Origin: Trichobilharzia szidati
Lineage: Eukaryota; Platyhelminthes; Trematoda; Strigeidida; Schistosomatidae
Length of the DNA stretch: 64,000 nt
Assembly: GCA_944472155.2 (NCBI GenBank)
Contig: OX235279.1
Location: 176,245,868-176,309,867, forward strand
Reading direction: 5' to 3'
Part shown: positions 41,673 through 52,464 of the stretch, piece by piece
How the letters are laid out: each line of letters opens with the position of its first letter
Position numbering within the stretch: position 1 is the first letter of the stretch
Program-made: the position numbers and the translations under genes
The notes under the pieces: model-generated
What the model saw: the letters and a program-made list of their open reading frames with translations, nothing else
The model's database searches: none
What the model was told of the DNA's origin: nothing

Positions 41673-42680
41673 TTGAGTAAAAAGTACGAAATTGACGTTC
41701 ACTTCACCTGGGGTGAACACAAGACAGCTAACAATATGATCTCCAGACTGGAGGTCGTAATAGTTAGGAAGAAACCAGTTTTCATTTCCACGGCGTACAA
41801 AAAGAAAGAAGTATTTTCTATAGTTTGGTCTGTAAGGGTTAGTTATATTTTACGAGTTGATCACGGATTGATATCAATTAGAGAACCATTGAAAACCAGT
41901 ACTGGAGTACTGGACAGCTGTTTCATCCTATTCGTGACCAGTGAGGTCCAATTAGATGTCACGTGTGTGGATGGATGTCCCACCAACGACAATGGTTGGG
42001 AACGCACTAAATCATGAATTGGTTAAAGTTAGAATTCATGGACTGGCCATTGAATCGGGTCCCAGTGGCTGAATGCTATACGAGCTAGCTTGTCTTGTAA
42101 CCAGAAGGTCCTCGGTTCGAATCCCAGTGGGTGCGTACTGCCGATGATTCCCAAACTAAGATGAAACAGCAGCTGTCCAGTACTCCCTGGTTTTCAATGG
42201 TTCTCTAATTGATATCAGTCCGTGATCAACTCGTGAAAGAAGTATTGACAAGAATCGAAAATAGAATCAAGGGTATGTTGAAAAAGGCACTTCCCACGAC
42301 TAGACTGACTCTCCTCCTCCTTCTTTATGGCACGAAATGTTCACTAATACAGTTCACAGTAAATAAGTGTCCTGCTCATGTCAACTCCAAATGTATGTAC
42401 TACTGATTCGTGTGCGCTTGCGGTGGCAAGTACATAGGCAGGAGGAGGAGAGGAGACCAACTACCCGATTTTCTGAGCATATCCCTAACAGTTTGAAAAT
42501 GCAATCACTAAATATCTGAGTGAAACAGGATATATAGTGAAAACAAGTCGAGTCTTCAGGGTAATCAATAAATACACAGAGAGGCGTGACTACTTCGCTC
42601 TGCATAAGGCATTACTATCAACCGATTCCAATCTAATCTCTGTATACACAAAGATAGTGTCATTAGTATCGCGCTAACCT
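41673..42680 (+). mobile_element. PLE-A C-terminal region, split by SINE C
   Basis: Plus strand. The connector (K-K-P-V-F-I-S-T-A-Y-K) ends at 41,815 and resumes at 42,235 as L-T-R-I-E-N-R-I-K-G-M-L-K-K. Then comes H-V-N-S-K-C-M-Y-Y, a stop, and a GIY-YIG remnant F-V-C-A-C-G-G-K-Y-I-G-R near 42,408-42,445. Removing the SINE C and one TSD copy restores the reading frame through the connector. Decayed after the endonuclease. Confidence 0.75.
41816..42234. mobile_element. SINE C inside PLE-A, with 12-bp TSD
   Basis: A 419-bp insertion flanked by 'gaaagaagtatt' (41,804-41,815 and 42,235-42,246). The two ends are inverted copies (around 'gagttgatcacggattga' on the left and 'atcagtccgtgatcaact' on the right). 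The tRNA-like head with B-box 'ggttcgaatccc' lies near 42,114. The hammerhead-like core is broken (CTGCCGATGA, GATGAAAC), so it is an older copy. Confidence 0.8.
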
Positions 42681-42684
42681 GGTA

Positions 42685-42968
42685 ACCAGATGTCCCTATG
42701 CTGAAGGAGAGCTGTGAAATACAAGAATCACCTGAGCATTTCTTATCCTACAAAAGTGTTCGTTCTCTCTCTATTCAAAGTAATCAAGAGAACTGGGTGC
42801 ATGAAAAGAAATACCATTTCATAAATTATATTGCAAACATTTATAAATTTGTAACAATTTATCTGTTTTCCATGGTTGATTGGTTATTCTTTCCAGCTTC
42901 ATTTTAAAGTATAAGATCACATGGGGTTCAGTTAAACTATTATTTATTTATTTATTTTTGTTTGTTTG
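42685..42968. other. No recognised feature
   Basis: AT-rich stretch between PLE-A and SINE A with no motif. Confidence 0.3.
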
Positions 42969-43157
42969 TATTCCCTTCAGTTCCCAGAGGAGCAAAGGAT
43001 TTATTTTTTGCAGGGTGGCATTACTAGCCTAAACCTCCCCCTCGTTACCGCGTCTACTACAGGCTAAGCGGGGTTAAGCAGTGCGTCGATAGGGGATCGA
43101 ACCCCAGACTAGGTGAATGGTTGGTGAGTATTCTACTATTGACCTACTCTCTAGGGC
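42969..43157 (-). mobile_element. SINE A, degenerate
   Basis: B-box complement 'gggatcgaaccccag' near 43,093; internal deletions remove part of the body and the 3' palindrome. Oldest SINE A copy in the window by appearance. Confidence 0.65.
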
Positions 43158-43317
43158 ATACATTATTCCCCTATTCTGCTCTATCCTCTTCTAAAGTATA
43201 ATCTGCATGCACATACAACATACATTGGCCAACTTGGCGCTATTTATTATTCTAAGACTTAAAATGAAGTTTTCATCAGTCGGGAGGAAAGAGAACAAGA
43301 CAACTTACACTCAGTAT

Positions 43318-43799
43318 TGACAGGTGAACATAGAGAAAACTGAGGTGATGAAGATTCCTGGCCAATAGCAACACCAGCAACAACAATCATCATAAATGGG
43401 AGGAATCTGAAAGAAGCAACCTCCTTCACCTACCTACCTACCTATCGACCTGGGAAGCATCGTTTCAACTACAGGGAGACGGAACTGATGAGGATATCAA
43501 AGCAGCGAGGATCAGCAAAGCAAGGCCAGCTTTCATCACTCTCAATCCTGTCTGGAGGTCAACAGTGCTGGTCAGCATGAAAAAAACGATCCGGATTTTC
43601 AGCTCTAATGTGAAGTCAGTGCTACCTACCATACGGATCAGAGACTTTGCCAGCGCGTCACGAAGGGCACTTCGAACAAACTACACACCTTCATCAACAG
43701 CTGTCTTCGCTCAACACTCAAGATCAGATGGCCGGCCAGAAAAGATCAGCAGTAGTGGGAGGAGTCTCTGGCAACCAACGAACCGACCCAGCAGGAACC
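43318..43799 (+). mobile_element. RTE-a, cut by the assembly gap
   Basis: Plus strand: starts at the end of the RT palm ('gtgaacatagagaaaactga'), then the short glutamine linker and the thumb with R-I-F-S-S-N-V-K-S-V-L-P-T-I-R-I. The sequence runs into the N gap at 43,800, so its 3' end is not visible. Confidence 0.75.
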
Positions 43800-44298
43800 N
43801 NNNNNNNNNNNNNNNNNNNNNNNNNNNNNNNNNNNNNNNNNNNNNNNNNNNNNNNNNNNNNNNNNNNNNNNNNNNNNNNNNNNNNNNNNNNNNNNNNNNN
43901 NNNNNNNNNNNNNNNNNNNNNNNNNNNNNNNNNNNNNNNNNNNNNNNNNNNNNNNNNNNNNNNNNNNNNNNNNNNNNNNNNNNNNNNNNNNNNNNNNNNN
44001 NNNNNNNNNNNNNNNNNNNNNNNNNNNNNNNNNNNNNNNNNNNNNNNNNNNNNNNNNNNNNNNNNNNNNNNNNNNNNNNNNNNNNNNNNNNNNNNNNNNN
44101 NNNNNNNNNNNNNNNNNNNNNNNNNNNNNNNNNNNNNNNNNNNNNNNNNNNNNNNNNNNNNNNNNNNNNNNNNNNNNNNNNNNNNNNNNNNNNNNNNNNN
44201 NNNNNNNNNNNNNNNNNNNNNNNNNNNNNNNNNNNNNNNNNNNNNNNNNNNNNNNNNNNNNNNNNNNNNNNNNNNNNNNNNNNNNNNNNNNNNNNNNN
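43800..44298. other. Assembly gap (499 N)
   Basis: Run of N. An RTE-a copy enters from the left and a CR1-like copy emerges on the right, so the missing bases probably include the 3' ends of both. Open frames reported across it are artefacts. Confidence 0.99.
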
Positions 44299-44785
44299 AC
44301 TGACAAGCTTAGGTCGTCTTAACTTCCTCACGTAGTACGTCAAACGAAAGGTCTTTCTAAAAACTAACATGATGTGGAAAAACTGGGAAGGATCCGAGGA
44401 AATACACAGTTCAAGGTACTTAACATTCGATTTAGTTTCAAATTTAGTGCCATCTATGATAATGCAACCGTGAAAACTAACCAGCTCACACGAGTAGCGC
44501 TTGCACCTGGAACTGAAATTAATCACCTGACTTCTGAAGGGATTAAGTTTAAGACAATCTGACGATGACCATTGACTAATTTCTGATAAAAACTGATTCA
44601 TTTTGGAACAAATTGACTGATAAGTAACCACTGGCATACAGAATAGTCAGATGCATCATCGGCATACTTAAAAAAATCGGTTTCGTCAGAATGGGGTAAG
44701 TCATATAAGAAGAAGGGAAACAGAAAAGAAGAAAGAACAGCCTCCTCTGAGGAACTCCAGCTACACCCAATAATGTCAGTGTGCA
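44299..44785 (-). mobile_element. CR1-like RT palm fragment
   Basis: Minus strand: G-V-A-G-V-P-Q-R-R (motif B region, near 44,735-44,765), F-K-Y-A-D-D-A-S-D (near 44,650-44,675), L-K-L-N-P near 44,545, then V-K-Y-L-E-L-C-I-S near 44,415 and T-Y-Y-V-R-K-L-R. The catalytic YADD is kept. The copy enters the N gap. Confidence 0.75.
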
Positions 44786-44885
44786 AGTCTCCAATGCATT
44801 CGATTTTGTGTGACATCAAACATAAATCATCCGCGAAATCCAGATCTTCTAGGTTCTTCACGTCGGTCTAGGATATCCCCGTCTT
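44786..44885 (-). mobile_element. RTE-a small fragment (FADD region)
   Basis: About 75 bases encode, on the minus strand, M-K-N-L-E-D-L-D-F-A-D-D-L-C-L-M-S-H-K-I-E with FADD intact, abutting the CR1-like fragment. Confidence 0.7.
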
Positions 44886-46450
44886 GATTAATTGATTCAT
44901 TTCCTTAATTCCAGAAAAGACAAAACGAAAGCTCCAAAGAATAAGCTTTTTGCAGATAAAATAAGAGTGTGCAGTTCAGCAGCCGAAACAAACTTAAACG
45001 TACAAACTTGATAAATAGAGAAAAGATATTCTATGACAATAATCGGATTCAAGAAGATATTTCCAAAATGAAATGTAAAATGTATAAGTGTATCAAACTA
45101 CATGTACCTCCGGCTGCATTTTTTGATTTTTGATTTGAAAATGTGTTTATACGCATTCTGATTGATGACAATACTTTCGGTCATGTGGCTGTGTGGCCAA
45201 CTCATTGGAAGGCGTCCTCTGAATTTCATCCTGTGTATTCCTGTTGTCTAATGCTTAAATAGAAGTCAGTCACCACTCGTGAATACACTGGTTGTGGATT
45301 TGAACAGTTGGTGCAAAGAAGCAGTGACAATGGATGACGCTGTGTCACTTAAACCATGTACAATAATCAGATGATTTCAGAATGCATCCTACATTTAACA
45401 CAGTGTTTCAATGAAAATTCTCACCAGATGTAATACTGCACAGAGTTGATACAGTTCGTATGGCCTCCAATCATCAGGCGGTTATCACCCACACAGCTAG
45501 TCAGATGGTCTATATGATTCGTTTGCCTCATTTTATGTCACATGGCATAAGTCTCATGTGTTTGAGTGATCAGCCATCACCCTGCACCACCTGCATATTT
45601 GCTTACACAAACACCTCCTAACTGATATACGCAGTGAGAATTTACGAAGATTGACGAGCGTTCATTCTCACAATGAATAGTCAGCAGCTTGGTGGTGTTG
45701 GGGATACATTCCACAGTAGAGTTATTGACACTCTTGAAAATACTTTGACGCATTTAGGATATTTCACTAGTCCAACATTTGAAACTCCCGAAATTCCAAC
45801 AACCGCGAATTTCATCTATCATCAGTGGAGGTGGATGTGAATAAGGAAATGTGAATCAAATCAATCGATATATTGAATTCAACTACTCAACAAGTATTGT
45901 GAGTAATGCGTTGGTTACTTGACGACTATTCATAAAACTAATGATGTTCCCTCTGCAATAGTCTATCGCAAGCGACTTCGCCGGCTACGTTTCCGGATGA
46001 ACAATATTTGTGTTTCAGGAGAAAGTGGAGAAAGTAAGATGTGTCAATGCACATCAAGGAAAACATGCATTCCTATGAGGTTGGAAATCATATGTTGTGC
46101 AGTAAATGAAATTTGGATATCATTCCGTGTGCTGACTAATTCAGGAAATATCGCTGACACAAAGGTGACGGATATTTCAATCAACACTTTGAAGAACTTC
46201 GCAGAGTATGACAGCATGACATCGATGTGAGCAGCATTTGCAACGTCAAGGAATTTGAGGTATGGAACTGACATTTGATTTCCACTCTGCTCGATGATTC
46301 GTAGTGTTGTATTGGGGGCCGTGAATGAGTTCTTCCTGTGTGCAGCCTGCTCCTGACAACGTCTTCCATCCGGTATATGCTTCAGTCTTCCCAGCATGGC
46401 GTGGCTTGGCGATTCGCTCTGAGTGGATATACTCATGATCCCACACCGGT
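44886..46450. other. Unclassified; possible diverged R1
   Basis: No element of the recognised families. A short match around 'ctcaccagatgtaatac' (45,420-45,440) to R1 near 5,915 suggests a very diverged R1 copy. The 130-codon minus-strand frame at 46,044-46,436 has no motif I recognise. Confidence 0.35.
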
Positions 46451-46451
46451 T

Positions 46452-46560
46452 GTTGGTTTCAGGATTTCATTATTCGCTGACATCGTTTAGAGAAGCATTG
46501 GGAAACTCGCGAGTAGTGGACAGGTGTTTCCTCCCAGTATTTTGTTCATCAGCACATCTG
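46452..46560 (-). mobile_element. SINE C remnant
   Basis: 'gatttcattattcgctgac' and 'gcgagtagtggacaggtgtt' correspond to the terminal block and the cleavage-site side of the hammerhead-like motif. The core is gone. Confidence 0.45.
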
Positions 46561-46759
46561 TGATCTTGTTTGAATGGTTTAACATTCAAGGCCTGTTAGT
46601 GTCAGACAGTTAAACTCGCATTCAAGCATGAATGCGCGGTCTACTCAAGCTGTTGTGTTCATTTGACGCTTGTATTATGGAGAGCACTGAAACAGAACCT
46701 GTGTCAGGTGCATTAAATAACCCGGAATAGTTATTTCTGCTGAGCTCTTTTAGTCAATT

Positions 46760-47035
46760 CATATCTTGTGAATTCCTAGGAAAATGTTACGTATAAGCAG
46801 TTACATTGAGGAGCTAAGACAATCAGGAATAACTGAATCTCTACTTTTACAGTTTTTCAACTCTTTCTGCTCATCTAATGTTCCCTATTGCTCCCCATAG
46901 TCTTTCCTGTGCTACTCTGGAAGGACTATGTCATATGTCGGATGAATCAGATGCACGATTGTACCAAATGCTGACGACGCCATGCTGTATCATAGCTACT
47001 GTTCTAGAATAACGCAAATCATTACTAATAGTAGT
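46760..47035 (+). mobile_element. CR1-like 3' end with internal deletion
   Basis: The plus strand reads S-Y-I-E-E-L-R-Q-S-G-I-T-E-S-L-L-L-Q-F-F-N, then P-Y-C-S-P, matching the segment around residues 45-80 of the frame at 40,406. It then jumps to a 3' UTR-like block ('atagctactgttctagaata'). Confidence 0.6.
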
Positions 47036-47039
47036 AGCA

Positions 47040-48062
47040 ATATCATCAGCATATTCCATTCGCTTCATCTGCATCGTTATCTCCAGTGAAAAGGCGACTG
47101 AGTATCCGATGTTGTGTTTCGAGGACTCTCTCCACTGCAGCCTTTCATTTTCAGTCGTGAGTGTTTCAGAACAAAGTGCACGGTCTTCGCTTGAACACAT
47201 CTTCACTTCTTCGTTTAGTGTAACAGTGAATTTCTGATTGGTGATTTGAACATCTACTCTATATTGATTGCATTCTAATTGAGCGCACTGTTCAGTGCAA
47301 CACCGAATATTCGACTGAAGGACGAAGAAGCAAATGACAACATTTTAAAGTGGTCAGAGGAAATGTCGACGAAATTAAGAAATATCTTCGAGAAACCCTG
47401 TTTGGATAAGGACAATAATTGTCTGACAGAAAGGCAAGATATATAGTCATCACAGGAAAGATGGAGACGCCAGAGGAGGATTGGCTTGTAAAGTGACAGT
47501 GGAGATAGAGATGGTGAAGCAGGTGATAAACCAGTGCAGAGATGAACAAGGAGAGGAGAAGCTCAATTTAATCTGAGCAATGCCGCACAAACTCGTAGAG
47601 CAGAGTGCTGGAAATAAGAAGAAGGACGGTCCTCTGAGTCAATAGCAGTTGCAATGAAACGCACGGTATGTTAAAGAGATATCGAAACACTAAATGGAAT
47701 AAGCAAGTCGATATCCAGGAGGAGATCATCTCAGATGAATGCAGTGAGAGATAATGAAAGAGATGCGATTATCAGACAGGAGAGACGAAGGGAACTCCAG
47801 AATAATCATGTGAAATGACACCTGGATGAATCACTCCCATGCAACCATGAAGAAACAACAACAGTGACACGAAGCTGCCATTGGACACCACTTCTCTGTA
47901 AAATACATTGGCGGAAATCGACCACGCGATCTCATTGAGAAGGAGTGGGAGGGTGAGGGGTTTCCTGTTTATCAATGAATTATTAATACCATTGAAATTC
48001 TGAACACGTTGTGATGGACAGTAAATGTTCCGATGATTTTATAAACCAGAAGGGCTTCTGAA
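47040..48062. other. Unclassified, purine-rich on the plus strand
   Basis: About 1 kb with no recognised element. The stretch 47,390-47,790 is purine-rich on the plus strand. Small frames carry no motif. Confidence 0.3.
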
Positions 48063-48267
48063 GGTCGGTAGCACAGTGGTTAGGACTCTCGCCGATCATG
48101 CATATGGTCCGGAGTTCGATCCCCTGCCGACGCACACCCGATATCTATGGTCGGCCTGCTAAATTTGGGCTACCGATATCCATGCTGAAAATTCCATACC
48201 TGTACCAAAAAATACGGTGTGGAATCAAGCTGTAATCAAAAATAAAAATAAAAAAATAAAAAATTAT
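48063..48267 (+). mobile_element. SINE B reference copy
   Basis: tRNA-like head (A-box-like 'gtagcacagtggttagg', B-box 'agttcgatccc', closing 'gccgacgcac'). A body follows with the pair 'gatatctatggtcggcc'/'ggctaccgatatcc', then 'ggaatcaagctgtaatc' and a (aaaat)n-like tail. Orientation is set by the head and the tail. Confidence 0.8.
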
Positions 48268-48269
48268 AA

Positions 48270-49681
48270 CCAGTGCTCATTAGATCATATGTGACAATAA
48301 TGCATGAAAGATTTTCCCTGTCGTATGATGCCAATATTCGCAGAGAGCATAAATATTTGTGTGATTCCAGGTGAACGTCATGCGTTATGTATCTCATGGA
48401 AATTTCGCCCTCTTTCTTATCACTTTATTCTAGTGACTAGTGACTTTTTCACGAGCACAATTTTGTAGTGAATACTGTAATATATGCGGCGTAAATCGCA
48501 GGTAAGCCAGCTGGCTCAATCTTATGCATCACCATACCGATTCTTCTTGCATACACAACATGCGACAACTGACTTCACTCACAGTTCAACAACTTACTAG
48601 ACACTTCTCCTGACTTGCAAGTAACTATTCATGAATAGATCATACAGACTGGCCAATACAGGTGAATGTGTTTTCGCTTTAGATTTAGGTTGACAACATG
48701 GGCATAGACTCAAAGATCCATGAAGATGTCAATTTCAGTGATTCTTATCACCGACAAGGTGGGATCAAATATCTGTTCACCAAAAGAACCACACACAAAC
48801 GATTTTCTCAGGCAGTCCAAAGTCAGAATCACCTTGAATAACTCAACCAGAACGACATCGTAAATCAGCACATGATCAGTTCACTGCACAACCACAAAGA
48901 GAAGCATTCAATTATAGCTCGAACAGTGAATAACTTGACTGCAGTGATCTTCACACTGACGTTGTAAATCAGAAGCAAAATGCACACAACGAACAGTGAC
49001 AAAGTGCATTTAGACAGACCAAATGTGAGATAAAAAGGATTCTGTTGAATTGTGAGTGAAGTCAGTCGTCTCATGTGCAGTGTGTGAATTGAATCAGTGG
49101 GGCGGTGCAGGAAATTCACCCAACTGATATGCCTGCAGTTCTCACTGCTCTTTTGCATTCGACACAATTTCCTGGCTGAAAAACTCTCATTGTATGAAAT
49201 CACTTCTAAAATAGAAATAATTAGTAACACTGAAAAATTTTCATAAAACAAACAACGCATGAAGTTGACCTGAAATCACACAAATAATTCCACCCTGTGT
49301 AAATACCTTCATTGTACGAAATGAAGCAGGACTCATGCGTTATTTTTATGCGTGGGCTGGTGATCATTGATTCTGATAACAATTGAGGAGGTCGGTTACT
49401 TTCCAAAAATATCTACACTCACACAGTGAACAATCACTTTTTCAGAATATCACTGATATGCATGAGTTAAACACGATACATGCAGGTCACATTATCTTTG
49501 AAATTCACCTGACGAGACTGATGGATGAGTTGTGTGATCCGGCTACGATGGCGATCATTCTGGTCGCAGTGAAGAATCACTTCCACCTCAACTGAAACCA
49601 TTTCACTGATCCCTCTAGAGACTGTATGAGATGGCTCTGATTGTTTCCAAATAGCGCTCATCTCTTCATTTGATAATGACC
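48270..49681. other. Unclassified; diverged R1 segments
   Basis: Part (48,330-48,470) resembles R1 at 4,745-4,850 ('aggtgaac...cat', 'tgtatctcatgg' versus 'tgtgtcttatgt'). The block near 49,060-49,090 ('gtctcatgtgcagtg') resembles the complement of R1 near 5,050. No coding motif. Confidence 0.4.
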
Positions 49682-49878
49682 ATAACAATAATTCGCGAAA
49701 TATACCCATTAAGACATTGAAATAAGAACAAATTAGTTCAGCGAAGAGTCTCTTTTCGGCGAATTCATTCACTTAGCTGTACAGTCGCAAATATATATAC
49801 AATTATTTTGTGTGTGTGTGTGTGTGTACATTAGGTTTGTCAAAATCAAAATAACAGTTAGTGTGGGTTGTTGATTAT

Positions 49879-50064
49879 ATCATCAAGATAATGAAGAAGT
49901 TAAAATGTGTGATTAATACTCAAAGTTGTAACTAAGTGGGGTGAAGATTGGTAAGATGTGAGTAGAGTTACATCATCAAAATAATGAAGAAGTTAAAATG
50001 TGTGATTAATACTCAAAGTTGTAACTAAGTGGGGTGAAGATTGGTAAGATGTGAGTAGGGTTAC
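49879..50064. repeat. 93-bp tandem duplication in the left PLE-A arm
   Basis: Units 49,879-49,971 and 49,972-50,064, nearly identical, each starting 'atcatcaa' and ending 'gttac'. The same duplication is present in the right arm (about 52,020-52,208) in inverted form. Confidence 0.85.
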
Positions 50065-50235
50065 GTAATATGGACTTGTTTAGAAAGATTAGATGCTAGT
50101 GAAGGAGTTTGGAGACAATTATGAAAATAAACTAGATAATAGGTGAAAAGATTGAATGGGTTAGTTACTAAAAATTGTTATACGAAAATTGCAAAAAATT
50201 TGATAACAAAATGTTGATGACAAATAAACTTGGAA

Positions 50236-51807
50236 TTAAACCCACGGTAGTAGGAGGGGGTGGAGAAGTTTCTTCTGTGTGCATAACTCAGGCTTTTCCA
50301 TCCAAATCGCTAAGGCTTCAGCAATACAAAGTATACGAAAGCTTGTCGACTTTGGAAGGCTTCTTTTGACTTTATAGATGACTTTGAACGACTTCTCCTT
50401 GCAAATCGAATGACCAGTGTTGAGTATATGCTCAATAATGGCGCTCCTTATTGCTCCGTTGTTACCTTTCCGTAGCCAGGCGGGATAGTGTTCTTGAACT
50501 CTTTTAGATAAAACGCGCATCGAACGACCTATATACCTCGCTCCACAAGAGCAGGTGAATTGGTAGATACACATGGAAGTGGTCAAATGCGATAGTTTAT
50601 CTTTAGAGTAGTTGAAGAACAATGGCCGGGAGGAAAATGTCAGTCGTAGTGTGGTAGCGAAGAATGTCCTTCTGAGAGCAGTAGATATCCTCTTCTTCAA
50701 GGTGTCAGCCAGAAGGTCACCTTTGAAGGGTACATTCATGTAGACCATCTTCTTCTGCATTGTGATGGGTTGTTTTTTGTAAGTCATAGGCTTAATATTC
50801 TTGTCTATAAAACGGGGTGGGTAGCCATTCTCGAGCAGTGTCTTCCTTAAGAGGGCGATCTCTTCCTCTATTGATTCTGGACTACAGATTTTTCGGATTC
50901 TAGTCGCCAGAGATATTATCAAATTTCGCTTGCGACTTATTGGTACCCAACTGTAGAAGTTTGTCAATTGACCGTTCCATGTAGGTTTTCTGTGTACTGA
51001 TCTGTTCAAGGTACCATCGGTCTTCTTACTTAGACGAACGTCCAGAAAGGAGATTGTCTCATTGGTTTCTTCTTCGATTGTAAATTTGATGGCAGGGTGG
51101 CAACTATTGAAAACTTGAAGAACAATATTTTGATCACAATTGTGATCGTAGATGACGAAATTATCATCGATATACCTTTTGTATAAGAAGAATTTGTCGA
51201 TGGTTGCTTTCAGCGGACCGTTTTCCAAACTTGCCATGAAAATATCAGCCAGCACCGGACCCAAAGGTGATCCCATCGCCACGCCATCTTGTTGTCTATA
51301 GAAGTTCCCATTGAATGTGAACTGGACATTTAGGGTACATCTGAGTAGGAGTTCTTTTAGCTTGGTGGTAGGTATTCCAATATCCAGGTTGTTTTCTTCC
51401 AAGTATTTGCATAGAAAACAAATCGTCTCAGTGATAGGGACGTTTGTAAAGAGAGACTCGACGTCGAGTGAAATCATACGTTTGTCTCCCACTTTAACAT
51501 CTTTGATGCAATCGATAAATTCGAAGGTATCCCGGAGGGAATGTTTTGAAATTCGTTCTCTGACAGGTTGTAGGAGTTCTGCTAGCCATTTCGCTAATGG
51601 ATGATATGGAGATCCCGACATGTCCAAAATAGGGCGCAGCGGAAGACCCTGTTTATGAGTTTTTGGCAATCCGTATAGTCGGGGTATTATTGAACCTGTG
51701 GGTCGAATGCTCTCGAAGACATTTTCAGAGATAACTTGATCAGTCTTTATCTTTCTTTGTATTGCTGAAGCCTTAGCGATTTGGATGGAAAAGCCTGAGT
51801 TATGCAC
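50236..51807 (-). CDS. PLE-A reverse transcriptase/GIY-YIG endonuclease, N-terminally truncated
   Basis: A 523-codon uninterrupted minus-strand frame; its first codon is GTG, and no ATG lies near the beginning. Residues 44-52 are L-Y-G-L-P-K-T-H-K. Residues 113-123 are S-L-D-V-E-S-L-F-T-N-V (motif A, catalytic Asp). Residues 174-184 are D-G-V-A-M-G-S-P-L-G-P (motif B). Residues 211-217 are R-Y-I-D-D-N-F (motif C, catalytic D214-D215). Then come I-S-F-L-D-V (252-257) and R-K-P-T-W-N-G-Q (273-280). The GIY-YIG domain has C-I-Y-Q-F (413-417), C-S-C-G (419-422), Y-I-G-R (425-428) and R-V-Q-E-H (436-440). Full PLE proteins have about 200-300 more N-terminal residues. The first about 20 residues come from the inverted arm, antisense to the protein's own C-terminus. 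It makes cDNA at a nicked target in family members; here the missing fingers probably make it inactive. Confidence 0.85.
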   Translation of the reverse strand: MHNSGFSIQIAKASAIQRKIKTDQVISENVFESIRPTGSIIPRLYGLPKTHKQGLPLRPILDMSGSPYHPLAKWLAELLQPVRERISKHSLRDTFEFIDCIKDVKVGDKRMISLDVESLFTNVPITETICFLCKYLEENNLDIGIPTTKLKELLLRCTLNVQFTFNGNFYRQQDGVAMGSPLGPVLADIFMASLENGPLKATIDKFFLYKRYIDDNFVIYDHNCDQNIVLQVFNSCHPAIKFTIEEETNETISFLDVRLSKKTDGTLNRSVHRKPTWNGQLTNFYSWVPISRKRNLIISLATRIRKICSPESIEEEIALLRKTLLENGYPPRFIDKNIKPMTYKKQPITMQKKMVYMNVPFKGDLLADTLKKRISTALRRTFFATTLRLTFSSRPLFFNYSKDKLSHLTTSMCIYQFTCSCGARYIGRSMRVLSKRVQEHYPAWLRKGNNGAIRSAIIEHILNTGHSICKEKSFKVIYKVKRSLPKSTSFRILCIAEALAIWMEKPELCTQKKLLHPLLLPWV

Positions 51808-52464
51808 ACAGAAGAAACTTCTCCACCCCCTCCTACTACCGTGGGTTTAATTCCAAGTTTATTTGTCATCAACATTTTGTTATCAAATTTTTTGCAATTT
51901 TCGTATAACAATTTTTAGTAACTAACCCATTCAATCTTTTCACCTGTTATCTAGTTTATTTTCATAATTGTCTCCAAACTCCTTCACTAGCATCTAATCT
52001 TTCTAAACAAGTCCATATTACGTAACCCTACTCACATCTTACCAATCTTCACCCCACTTAGTTACAACTTTGAGTATTAATCACACATTTTAACTTCTTC
52101 ATTATTTTGATGATGTAACTCTACTCACATCTTACCAATCTTCACCCCACTTAGTTACAACTTTGAGTATTAATCACACATTTTAACTTCTTCATTATCT
52201 TGATGATATAATCAACAACCCACACTAACTGTTATTTTGATTTTGACAAACCTAATGTACACACACACACACACACACAAAATAATTGTATATATATTTG
52301 CGACTGTACAGCTAAGTGAATGAATTCGCCGAAAAGAGACTCTTCGCTGAACTAATTTGTTCTTATAACAATAATTCGCAAATTTATTCGCAAACACTAC
52401 TAATGGCACAGTGTGGATTCTCAGTATTTGGAAAAGTACTGCATTCAATTTTATACAATAACAA

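Larger units (their letters stand above)
49697..52364 (-). mobile_element. PLE-A, near-intact copy with about 610-bp inverted arms and 15-bp TSD
   Basis: TSD 'ataacaataattcgc' at 49,682-49,696 and 52,365-52,379. The left arm 49,722-50,331 and right arm 51,755-52,366 are inverted copies that look almost identical (about one repeat unit difference in the (tg)n tract plus very few substitutions). Each arm includes a degenerate hammerhead-like block, a (tg)n tract, a 93-bp tandem duplication and the last about 30 codons of the PLE protein. The body encodes RT (from the middle of the fingers) and GIY-YIG. About 25 bases beyond the left arm include the 3' terminal motif 'cccattaag'. Confidence 0.9.

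Noticed and set aside
43711..44637. Apparent long minus-strand protein of 308 codons
   Set aside because: Most of it is translated from the N gap; only the ends are real, and they belong to two different retroelements.
46044..46436. 130-codon minus-strand frame in an otherwise element-poor stretch
   Set aside because: No motif, no splice-compatible neighbours, an overlapping frame on the other strand, and part lies next to a SINE C remnant. Length is within chance for this window.
49730..49775. Intact hammerhead in the arms of the large PLE-A
   Set aside because: GAAA, the palindromic stem III and CAGC/GCTG arms are there, but the CTGATGA box reads CTAAGTGA, so a canonical core cannot be claimed.
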